Below, piece by piece: positions 1-12,100 of a stretch of DNA of 32,746 nucleotides. Location: the NCBI GenBank assembly GCA_004298075.1, contig SCRK01000264.1, positions 1 to 32,746 on the forward strand, given 5' to 3'. This DNA comes from a bacterium. Its GTDB lineage: Bacteria > Omnitrophota > Gorgyraeia > Gygaellales > Profunditerraquicolaceae. How positions within the stretch are numbered: position 1 is the first letter of the stretch; every line of letters begins with the position of its first letter. A program made the translations under genes and the position numbers. A model generated the notes under the pieces. That model did not search any database. It worked only from the letters and a program-made list of their open reading frames with translations, and had not been told where the DNA came from.

Positions 1-117
1 CGCCAAACAGCTCTCCGGAGAATACCCCTAGCTCTGTGGAGAATAAGGCGCGCTGGCTGTGCCTGTCGGATATTTCAGGAAGGTAGGCTTCCAGGGTGAT
101 GTCGGCCAGGAGGGGGG
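1..117 (-). other. Start of a further module running off the window
   Basis: After AENSPL the frame continues (LADITLEAYLPEISDRHSQR, then a segment ending FSGELFG) with no stop before base 2. Too short to classify. It shows that the protein continues beyond residue 10,789. Confidence 0.7.
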
Positions 118-3100
118 AATTTTCGGCCAAGGCAGATGCCGCCTGTTTTAACGGCAAGCTTAAAACTATTTCAATAATATTAGAATCCTTGGCAAAGGCA
201 TCAAAATTACCACCTGCCAGGATGATTATATTTTTCATGTGGTGCAATGAGTAAAGGGTATCACGCATATGCGGCTCTGCAAAATAAGGGAAATTGATCA
301 AGTAAAGCTCTTGCGGCTGTATCCAAGAGTGCCCCATACTTATTGTAATTCTCAGCATCCCCTTGTCATCATCTATAGATAATCGCACATTCATAAATCG
401 TAATAACGGATCATCAAGAAGACTTTGCACCCCATTTTCTATCCCCACGGGCACCAAAAGAGACAATCCCTGCATTTCGCCCGGCCTGTTTACGCTCACG
501 ATCTTATATGGAGGTAATGAAGCCTCTTCAGCCGAGGTATTTAAACTCCGGACGAATTCAATCAGCGTCATCAATTCAGATTCAGGATACATATCCTTCC
601 CGTACGCCAAAATATCTTCTGTTACTCCTTTTATTCTCTTCATTTCAGAAAGAATAATGGTATACTGCGGCAACGCCTTTAAATCGAGAGTTTCTAAATG
701 GCAGGCCTTCTCTTCCAGCGCAGAAATGAGTTCTTCGATCTCAATTAACTGGAGCATTATTTCTTTTGACAAACGCTCTAAGGCTTGGCCGCAATCCGCA
801 TCAGAATAGATGCTCCCTGAAATGCTGGCTTTCAACAGCTTTTCTATTTCCACTATAGCTATCTCGGCTGAATTACAATTGTCCTTCATATTTGCTGGTA
901 ACTCTTTTGCTAAACGCCGGAATAATCCTCCGGTGGAGGCAAGCGGAATCCTGAGCAAATGCGCCAGCTTAGAAAAAAGGTAAACACGGCAGCATTGCGC
1001 GTAGGTTTCTCGCGCTTCCCTGCGCACAAGTTGTTCAGCATCTTTTAACAAAGCTGACACAAAAACTGTTGTGTTTACTTCAGACATTCTCTTTAAGTCT
1101 CTTGCCAAACGAACCTTATCCTGGATTGTTCCGTTTTGAATAATAAAGCGCAACGCTTCTCTGGCCGCCAGTAATTCTCTTGCATGGCTGACCAAGATCA
1201 AAAACGCGGAATCTTTATCATCATCAGAAATATACGGATCAATATATTGTTTCGCGTAAGGGAGAAAATGGGCAAAATTGTTGATTTCTCGATTATTTCT
1301 ACCGTCAACAATAACTTCAAACTCGATCTCCGACTTGCCTTCTATCGGCTCTATTTTTATTTTCTCATCTTTAAGATGCCTGATCGCGAATATTTTACAC
1401 TGTAATTTACCGACCCCTTTGGGGCGAATAGGCACCTCAAGCCTGAATGAATTACCCTTCTGCGCAAGGTCATCATCCATAATCTTTCCCGCTAGAGCCC
1501 TAATCATCACATCCTCGCGTTTTACTAAATCATAAACTGGCTTTTCTTTATAGACATTAGCCACCTCAACCTTATCCATATATACGATGCTGCGCATATT
1601 ATCAGAGACGCTCAAGAAAGGTTTTTCATGTAATAATGAAAGTACCTCGGCACCGCTCATCTCCCTATCCATAACCACGGTCACATATAAATATAATACT
1701 TCGTGCAAGAATAGGCATGTCGGAGGCGGCTGTATCCCATCTCTTCTTAAACTCGTTTCCAGGTTATAGATTTTAAACACCGTCGAGTTATCGGTATCTG
1801 CGACTGCAGAGCTTGCGCCATTGGTTATAACGCTATTCCAAATAGCACTCGAGGATAACTGCTGTCTTTCTTTTAAAGCAGTGATTACCATACGGCGTAT
1901 TTTAAGGTATAGTCTGTATGTGCTTCTAAACCCTCCAGTTTTGATTTCCGTAATATTATCGATATGGGGATACTTGCCTGCGCCAAAATCTTTCATGCCG
2001 GTACCCTTATCTGATTCTTTAATTTCATTAACTGACATCCCAGAACGCTCCGAGCGCACACTTGCAGGCGCAAGTAGCATAAGGCGCATAATAAGATTAT
2101 TCAGCAATGGGTTTGACTCTGTACTACAGATGATTGTTCCCCTCCGCTGTTTTCCAACATTAGAGGCGATAACCGCATTACTTACATACTGTTCAAAATC
2201 AGCTCTTGCTTCCGTGGTGCGCATCAGTTGATAAAATATCAAACGCTCTTCCAGAGGGAGAAGATAAATTAGTTTGCGGATTGACAACATCTCCCCAGGC
2301 AATGTGATTGTGGTATCGTAATATTTACGCTTAATTCTTATCTGCACAGGATCAACATCGTTATTAATATCCGAGAATGCCCTTTTAAGCCTCGCTCTAA
2401 ACTTCTTTACGTTATTAAGGTATTCCTGAAAAACAGCACATCCTTTTTTCCTCATCAGGAATGCGGCTGCAAGAGCATGCCAACCGGAGTTAAAAGTATC
2501 TTTATCTAGGAAACAGGCTAATGCATACATAATCTCCCTATGGAGTGAACCACGTAAGCCGGTTATCTCAATGCTAAACGGTTCAATTAGCGACCTTACC
2601 AGACGATTTCTGGATTTATTTGCTTCTATTTTAACCGGCATACTGAAACCAACTACAGTATACTCGTCTTTTTCGCTCTTTGCCCACATTCTTCCGCAAG
2701 CCGCATCTACCATTTTCCAGAGACTAGGAAGCCCTAAACGCCAGCTTTGCTTAGTTGTTTTCGCTTCTTTTTTAGACTTAAAGATTATTTTGAGGAGTCC
2801 AGGATCAATTCCCACTCCATAATCTTTTACCTGTATATGCGCCTGGCCTTGCCTAAAAAATGCTTTAATTTCTACCGGTCTTCCATTAGTAGTATCGCTT
2901 TTACTATATTTGACTACATTTTCCAGTAGTTCCGATAAAACTACGCGTATTAAATCTAAAGGTACGAAAATCTTGCCCTTTAAATAAAGCGAAACATATA
3001 TTTCATACTTCTTTTCCCCTAATTTTGTTTTGGCGATATTATCTATAAATTGCCAGAGGCCATCGCATGGCCAAAAAGACTGTCCTGATGTAGATAGTAA

Positions 3101-6100
3101 ATACATCATCGCCAGCAAAGCTTCCTTACCGCTGCTGACAAAAATATTGACGTACGTCTTAAGTTCCTTTGGAGTCTTTTGCGCGTCTTCATAGTCCAAA
3201 AATACTCTCTCCAGTTCTCTGAGGGACTCATAATAAACTTGCCCCTTACTCGCAATGTAGCTCTTAATTTCCAGCTCTAATTTTTGCTGCTTTTTGATAT
3301 TATCGATTACTTTTCCGTATTTTTCTTGTAAAGCGGCAAATGGCTTTGAAGTTTTTATAAACTTGCGGATTGCCTTAACTAAAGGATCTTTTTTTGGTAA
3401 TTTATCCAGGATATGCTTTTTATCCATACGGATAATCCATCCATCAATACCAACCATAGGATTCTTAAACGCGTGCATCCATCCCGCGAAACTATGCGCT
3501 GTTTTACGCGCAAGTTCTGTACTATCTGCGTAAGAACTCAAAGCCGGCCTGATAACCGGACTTTCCGCACCCAGCCCGGCAACAAGAGAACCTAAGCCGC
3601 ACCCCACCGGAGAAGAATTTCGCTCCCCGCCAGCCACGGTTAGGTCAGGCGAAATTTTATGTGAAGCCTCCAATGGAGCGCTGCTTAATTGTCTTAATAA
3701 TAATTTTATAGGAGATTCTGCTACGGGAATCTTACTTTTAGTTTTCTGGGATTCTTTCCGTATGAGAGGGCAGGTTTCATTTCTAGGTGATGCTAATATT
3801 TCAAGGACAGGACGGGCTTGCTGATCAGCGCGCTCACCCAAAGCCAAAACAGAGTTTATTCTTACCAGCCATTCTTCCTTTTTGCTCAAAGCTATCCCGA
3901 TAATGGTTTGCGTAATATTATCATCTTTGTCTTTAGATTTTCCTAAAATCCTGGCAATATTTCCGCGGAATTCAGGAGTATTTGTCTTATCTTGGAGCTC
4001 TCCCAGAAGAAATGTCTTTGCCGCTTGTCCAATCGGGGCTCCCCTTTTTAATGCAGCTTCAATATAGTTTAAAATGACAAATTGCTGAGAGTCATTCTTT
4101 CCTATCAATGATTCGATAAGCGAATCAATATATACCGGGCCGGGAGCAGTATAGTAATTCTTATTTACTGCGGGAGCGCACCCCGAAAAGAATAATAAGC
4201 CCAAAATAAAAACGAGGCTTACAAGCGGTGGGCTGCGAAGATGGGAAGAAAGCCAGCGACTTATGTCTTGACTGAAACTTAAACCAAATACCACAGCACC
4301 GAACGGCGCCTGTAGGCGCTCTACGTACCCTTTTATCGTTGAAACAGGCGTAACCGGGCTATTACTCCCAATGGCCTCTGAAGCGAATCTTTCCAATACA
4401 TCATTTAACTGCTCTTGAGGAAATGCCGGTAAGCTTTCTCTTGCGGATGCAACGAGGACCCTTACTTCCTGGTCATCTCGCAACAATTCTGCGCACGCCT
4501 TCATAATGCGCTGGACATTATCAGGATCAATGCCTAATCCTCCGGCACGGCTAGCCATAAAATCAAATGTTTTGGCCAGAGATTGATAAGGATTCTTGGG
4601 AGTCCCTTGGCCTCTTAAATAATGCAGCCTTCTTTCGTTGGTGCCGTTTTCAAGCACGTCACCGCCAATAATCAAAATATCACGCGCAAGTAAAATATCT
4701 GAAACAGGAATATCTGATTTTTCGCTTAAACTCTGCCAATTGTCTACAGAGTCATGGAAATGATTATGATTCATGGTAATAGCATACGCTACGCCATTCA
4801 CAATAATCCCCTCTCCCGCGAGTAGCAAAACGGCTAAATATTCGTGGCTGACTGTATCCATAACTGTCTCAAAATCTTTAGCGGCAAAACCTAATACCTC
4901 CATAATGTGCAACGTTAACAGCTCAAACAACTGCTCTTTGCTCATATCCTCGTATGTAGTATTAGGATATAATTCTTCTTTAACTACTGGATTTATTCTG
5001 GCAAGGTAACCTGAAACCTGCTCCTTGGAGGGATTTGCTTTTGTTCCCACATTCGCTTCCATCCACGATATTACCATTTTTGTCTCATCGCGCAGGGGGA
5101 AATAGTCATTTTGTCCGTCAGTATAGTACCGATAGTCATGGCCAAGCCCCAGCCGCTCAAGGATAGGGATGAGCCTGGGATCAAGTTCAAGACGCTCGGC
5201 TATCTTACGCACATAAACAGACATGCGCAATTGATGATCCCTGCCTAAAGGCTGATTCTTTGCTAGGATTAAATTCCGCAGAAACTCTACCGGCACATCT
5301 TCGATACTTGTCTGAATAGGAGATGACCCGCCTTTTTCATGAAACCCGCAGCTTTCAGCGAGTTGCTGAAAGCTGAATCTTTCTCTTTCGCTTCTTCTAG
5401 GGAAAAAATAGGCAATACATATAATTAAACCGGTTATATTCACTATTGTCATTATTGGAATCTGGTACAGAACAACCTTGTATCCTCCTACAAAAGTACA
5501 CCAAATATTCCATATACTGTGGGCAATTATAGGATATTTAAGACTACCTTTTTTAACATACAAAGAACTATAGATAATCCCCGGCAAAAATGAATAAAAC
5601 ATCCTCAGGTCTAAATAATGAAGCGCGCCGAATATCAAAGAAGAGGCAATAATACTAAAAACAATGTTGCATTTTAGCTTATTAACTAAAAACCATTTAA
5701 AAAGCACTTTTCTATTCAGAATTTCTTCCCAAAACGGAGTCACAATAATAGCCGCTGCTGATTGTATAGCCTGGGACCGCAGGACACATTCAGACCTCTC
5801 CGCAAAAACATCTGCCATACAATCGAGGAATAGCGTGACTACGAATAATGCAACTACAGATAGGCGCTTTACGGAACTATTTGTCAAGCAAGAAGCCGCC
5901 CACCAAAGACCATACAGGCACTTTAGACAATCTGTTGGCATAGAAAAAGTTGCAAAACAAATGTTTTGAGCTGAATCTACCGGCCCGGAGCGGGAGCCAA
6001 GCGAATGCGGGAACCATTCCCTGTATACGCCTGAAGAAACTACTCCGAATGCATTATATGCGGATAAACCTGTGGCCAATCCCGCGCAAGGCACATTTGC

Positions 6101-9100
6101 AAGGATACTTGAGGATTTATTCTTTAAAGCATAAACTACAGGGCTACCTACGAATTTTACATCTGAATGTGTATTTACGCAGGCTCCGACAATCATATCC
6201 AGATTATTGAACACGATAGGGTTATTGGAAGCGCCGATTAATTCAACTAATGGTTCAAATTCCCCATCGTCAAGCCCAAACAAAGGCAGATCATTAAGAT
6301 ATTTCTGCAGCGCTCCCGTAATTTGCGGATCCTGAATTGCCGCTATAAGCTCAGCAGGGACATAAATAAAGCTTCTTTTACCGGTAAAGTGGTCTAAAAG
6401 TATTTCTCTTAATAAATAGATAGTGCTGATTTTAGTAATAAATGGCGCGCTGTCATCTTGTCCCAAAAATCTCTCGGCATCAAAAATCATATTATGTATT
6501 TGATAAAATCCATTGCGGCTATGCCACCAAACAGGATTAGGCGTAAGTGCGCGCGCAAACAGGAATTCCCGCAATTGAGCGTATCCTCTTTCTTGGCTAC
6601 TGCCTGATAAGATATAGCGTAAATGCGGATGCTCATACGCAGCTAAAAACTGCTCCGCAAAATTTACCGCAGAAACCTTACGTAGGAAGTAATTACCTTG
6701 AATACGGCAATAGGAAAGTGTGCCCGTAGAAAAATCAATTAATGGCGCTACAAAGTACATAAATCTTCCTGCTCTTGCAAGCTTAATCAGCCGCAAGAAT
6801 CTTTCATGCCAGGCTCTGCCGCTGCCTTCTCCCTGTTCAGGTAAATGCTTCTTTGGGGAGCCCTCCCGAATTAATTGATATCTCGGCTTTTCTCCTGTTC
6901 TACACTTAACTTCCTGGCGCAGACGAAGAAGGAATGCATCATTTTTTGCTGACTCTCCCCTTTTCTTGCCATCATACACATTCTTAATCATTACTTGCTT
7001 CGACCCAGGGAACTCTATAGTAAAACAGCTTATTACCTCTGCCATACGGGCTATGATTTCATCCTGGCTTAACGAAAGCATACGGCTTAAACGCTCAACC
7101 TTGGCCGCATCCCAGCTAAAACCTATGCCCAATTTATCTCCGGCTACCTGTTTTAACTGCCGGACAATACCTTGAAATTCTTCTTGCGGCATAACAATCA
7201 AACCAAATCCATTTGTAATTATATAAAGGCGGTTTAAATCCTTATCTTGTTCAGAAGCTTCTTTAAACGCTTCTACGCAAGCTATAAGCCGAGGCATATC
7301 ATCACAGCTGTCTTCGCCAAACAAAGCAATTGTCTTAAAGCCGGCGTCAAAAATACTGCGCACTAAATCCTTTGCCTCAAGGATAGGCATAGGATTGAGC
7401 AACTTTCTTCTATAGGCACGGGCAATCTGCGCGTAGCACCAGCTGCATCCTCCGGAGCAAACCCCTGCTCCGTTATTTTGAATATCAAGCTGGAACCTTG
7501 CGTCCTGCAAGATTTCAGCCATTGACCCGCGTTTTTCATTGTAACGCACCTGCCACAAAAGCTGATTAGCCTCTTGCCAATCGACAATAGCGCTCTGCGC
7601 CGACTCTGTCTTCCGGTACTCTACGCCATTCATGCCGTCTATACGCTTTGTAAATGTAGCATCACTTATTCGTATCCGGTCAACCGTATCGCGCCAATTA
7701 TACGATTTAGTATCTGGAAGAATATACTTGCGCAGGGGCTGGAAAAACTCCGGCGTTTCGTTACCCCAAGACTGCTCCATAAAATATATGCTTATAATCG
7801 GGGCTCTTTCTGAATCGCTGAAATAATAGTACCCCTCCTCTATAAAATCTGATAATTCCCAAGTGCTTTGCTCTGCGGAAATACGCTCCCTCCTCCCTAA
7901 ACGAAGATATTCAACTAATATTCTGGGGTTAGGAGCGATATGAATTAACCTGATTATTTCTCTTATCTTTTCGGGACTAACCTTATCCGCTATTCTAAAG
8001 AGATAATCGGCGAGGAATACAGTTGAATAACCTTGCGCTTCTAGCGGTACCAAATATGTAATAATCAAATTGGCCTTCGCCTGCGAATCCCTGTGCTTAA
8101 AAGCGTATTCTGTCAACCGCATCCTAAGATTAAAAGCGATTTGCCTTACAATAGGTAAGGCCAGGAATTTAGCCGTCAAATAACAGGCCGGCGCAAAAAA
8201 CAGGATATCGGCGAAGCTTAAATTAATCGCGGCCGCCATATTGGTGTCGATTGAAGAACTGACAGTAGGGTCTAGGGCGATTATCTGAGCCTGATTCTGG
8301 ATATTTAAAGCTACTGTTTGCCGATTGGGCCCGTCGCGGGAGCCAAGTGAATGCGGGAACCATTCCCTATATATACCTGAAGAAACTACTCCTAATGCAT
8401 TATATGCGGATAAACCTGAAAGATTCTTAAAAGTTGCTCCTTTTATACTTCCACTAAATAATTGTTTCTTATTCAAATAGTAATTAACCGGGCTGGATAC
8501 ATATTTACTGTCGGTGCGCGTAGTGGCGCAGGCGTCAAATTTTGCTATTGAACCAAGACTACTACTCGATGAATCATTTCTTGATGCAGTCAAATTCACC
8601 AACTCCTCTGCCTGTTTAAAACCTGCCTGGATATGAGCCAGACTCTTAAAGTCGTTGATTTTCTCCGTAGGCGTGTAAATGAAGCCTGAGCAGATAATAC
8701 CCGGCAGCTGGGTGAAATCACCGTATACAGCATCAGTTCGTATTGCGCCATCGCCTTTTGTGTCATGCTTAAGGTAACGGAAGAGTTTTCTGCCCTTAAT
8801 CTTTGCATTTAAACCCTTTACCGCAGCAGCATAGCGCATAGCATTATACGGCCACATATAATCACCAGTAGTAGCATAGAACTTCTTAAATTGATCGCTC
8901 TTAATACCTAAAGATTCAAGCAACATAGACCGCCCAAACTGAATATGCTCAGTGTATGTGCCGCCTTTTTGCCCCGTAGGATTAGCAACTAAAGGAATAA
9001 CTATATCTTTCTCTTTTTCATATATTTCATGCAACGTAAATATCAAACCTTCTTCATCAATTACTTTCTTTCCCCACTGCGTTAAATCACCGATCCTGGT

Positions 9101-12100
9101 CTGACGCAATATTTCATAACCATTTTTCTCCACAATATCAAGCAATCTAGTTACAGGAGCAGTTTCATAGCTGGGTTCATTATCATAGAAAAGCTTTCCC
9201 TCTTCATTAGACCTGACTTTATGCAACATGCCGTCCTCACCAACTACGTAGACCTGGTCTTCCCGGTCTAGCTGCTCAAAGGCTTCGGCATGGCCTACTG
9301 CTACGCGCGGAGCATTTACATCTAACTTTAAATCATAACTTATATCTGTGCGAAGTCCCTGCGCATCTTTAGGCTCATTATCACGCGCCTTTACTTTAAT
9401 CTCTCCATTCGCATTCTCGCGCCGAATAAAACGGAATCCGTGGATAACTTTAGATACTAAAATAAATACCTTTTCGCGGTCATAACCGTAGAAATCATTT
9501 TTTGCGAGATTACGCGCCACGCGCGAACTGATTTCCCCGTTTATATGGATTATCATACCCTGGCGTTTTATAATTTCCTCTAGGATTTGATTAATTAAAT
9601 CGTCCCTGTCTTTTTCATCCACTCCTGCGCCGTATAGGATGTTTATCCTCCTGTCCGCTTCTTCTTCGCCAAGCCCTGAATCAATAAATAACTGGCGAAC
9701 AAATCCCATTTCTTCCTCGTTTTTATCTTTCTTGGCAAAGAAATCAATAAAAAGAAGCTTAGTATATTCGATGCGCGCGATAATCTGGTTCGGCCCCATA
9801 CCGGGATCTTTCTTACCTTTCATTTTCTTAAGCTGCCTTTTCAATAAATCAATCATCGCCTTTTGCTGGGCAGGCGATTTATAAGCGCTTACAAAGGCGT
9901 TATAAACCACCCTATCTTCATCGCTTACTGACTTGCCATTAACTTCATTTTCATAAATATCAACTATTCTTCGCATAGTATCGATTATAGAGATGAAGAA
10001 CATAGGGCCTAAGCCTAAGCGTGTAGCTGAACCGCCCATAAGAAGATGGGTGATCATCTTGCCTAAGAAAAGAAGCCTATACATTTCCCTCTCAAGCGAC
10101 TTCTTGTCAGCAGGATCAAAATATTCCAGCTTTATTTCTTTCTTTTGCTCTTCTTCGGGCATTGTTTTTAAGGCTTCCTGTTTCTTTAGCCGGGCTTTTC
10201 TCTCTTCGGCTGTCCCCTGTAAACACATAACTTTCGGAGCTTGAAAATTATCACCCGTAACAGCGTGATTCTCCCCATTTTCGTCTTGAAGTTCCACCGG
10301 ATTCACTGCATCAATTAAATCATCTATCTTTTTCGCGTCTGTTTTACGATTCAGGCGCAACATTTCTATTTGGTCCTTATGTAATTTACTGCTAAGCTTA
10401 TCTATCAATTCTATTTTGGTATTCTCGTGCTGTTTTTCTTTAAGTTCTATTTCTGAATAAAGCTGGCGTGCCTCCTGCAATATTGCCTGGCCTAATTCAT
10501 AAGCTTCTTTTGGATTATCACGCTGCCAATTCATTAAAGCCTGTTTCGCCTTGATTTTCTGCTTATCATCCAAACTATCCCAATCGTGACTTGCTAATCC
10601 AATAATCCCTGCGGCTTTTTGTCTCCAACGGTATAATGCCACTGCTTTCTGCTGCTGCAGTAGCACTGAAAGGCCCTCGTAAGTTGTATGCCCCGATTCA
10701 GAAATGTAAATAGTGCCATCTTCTATATGCGCGTAGGCCTCTTGTACCAACCTATGCCCTTCATTATCACGACCCTGCCAGATATAAGAGGATTCCAGCA
10801 CAATTGCAATAATGACCCTTACTTTAATTCTTTGACCGTCAATTTTAATCTCAATTTCTTGCATCGGGTCAACTATCTCTCCTGGTTTCTTTTCTTGTCC
10901 GCTTACAAGATAAATTATGCGCGATTCTTCTTTTGCCTTGTCAATCAAACGAAATGCGCGCATTTCCCGTTTATAATCATTTACTTCAAAAATGTGCGAC
11001 AGTAAATCTTTATTAATCTGTCCAAACCATTCATCAAACTTACCGGAGAAATCTTCCACATAGCGGTCTAAAACCGTAAAAGACTTCTTTAACATACCCT
11101 GGTGCCATGAGAAACCTTCTAACACCTCTTTGCTTTCTGAATTCTTGCCGTTCTTGATCTTTTTAATAAACGTGCCGTAAGACAAAGCTCCTCCCAACCA
11201 GGAAAGCGCGCCGAATAAATAAAGGATCACTACAAAGGGAAGCAGCGCTGAGCCGAAGAAGAAACTCAATAAAATCGCGGTACCAAACATACTTAAGCCT
11301 ATCCAGCCCAAAAATGCCCCCCAGAGAAGTGTCTTGGCATATCTCGGAGTATCCTCATCTGACTTTAATAAAACGTCTTTGACTGTCCTGATAAACCCGT
11401 AGATTTCATTTCCACCCATATATGTACCGCGCAGGAAAAGCGGCTGTAATGCTACCCAGAAAGGAAATCCTAAGACAATATCCGCAAAAGTAAAAGCAAC
11501 TGCTTTATAGAAGTTACCTGTGACCACAAGATAGCGTACAAAATTAACAATATTTATTGCCTGCATGGCGATTAAATTGATCAGGAAGAATTTGGCCACT
11601 GCTAGGAATGCGTAAGCGCTAAAGATGGAAAGAATTGGTAAAAGGAATAGCGATATCACAGTAAATATGGCAAACAAATAATGCCCGAATAAAAATATGT
11701 TTGCCAGTTTTCTATCCGCGCCAAAATCAGGCTTCAGATACAAGGCAAAAGTTGCCAGATCACCAAAGAAACGCTTTACGTTAAAAGCGTATCTTAATTC
11801 GGTAGAAAGTATTGTATCCATAAACGTAGGCCTAGACCATTCCAGGATAAACTTGCTAATCTGGGTTCCGTAGCATAAAGGATTAAGTACCTGCATTAAA
11901 AGTACGCCGGACGAATCTTCCCCCGGTGTTTGATAAGGGAATATACAGGTCTTGTTCATGCCGCCTTTGCCGTAGAATAAAAGCATACGCCTTAACGCTA
12001 GCTGTACGTATCCTGTCCAGTTTTCCTGCCCGACAGCGTAACGGGCAGTAACCGGGAATTGTTTGCCAGGAATGATCATTTCCGGGCTGATGGCTACGGC

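Noticed and set aside
363..809. Plus-strand open frame of 148 codons
   Set aside because: Antisense to the second kinase-like unit, no Shine-Dalgarno, no protein-like pattern.
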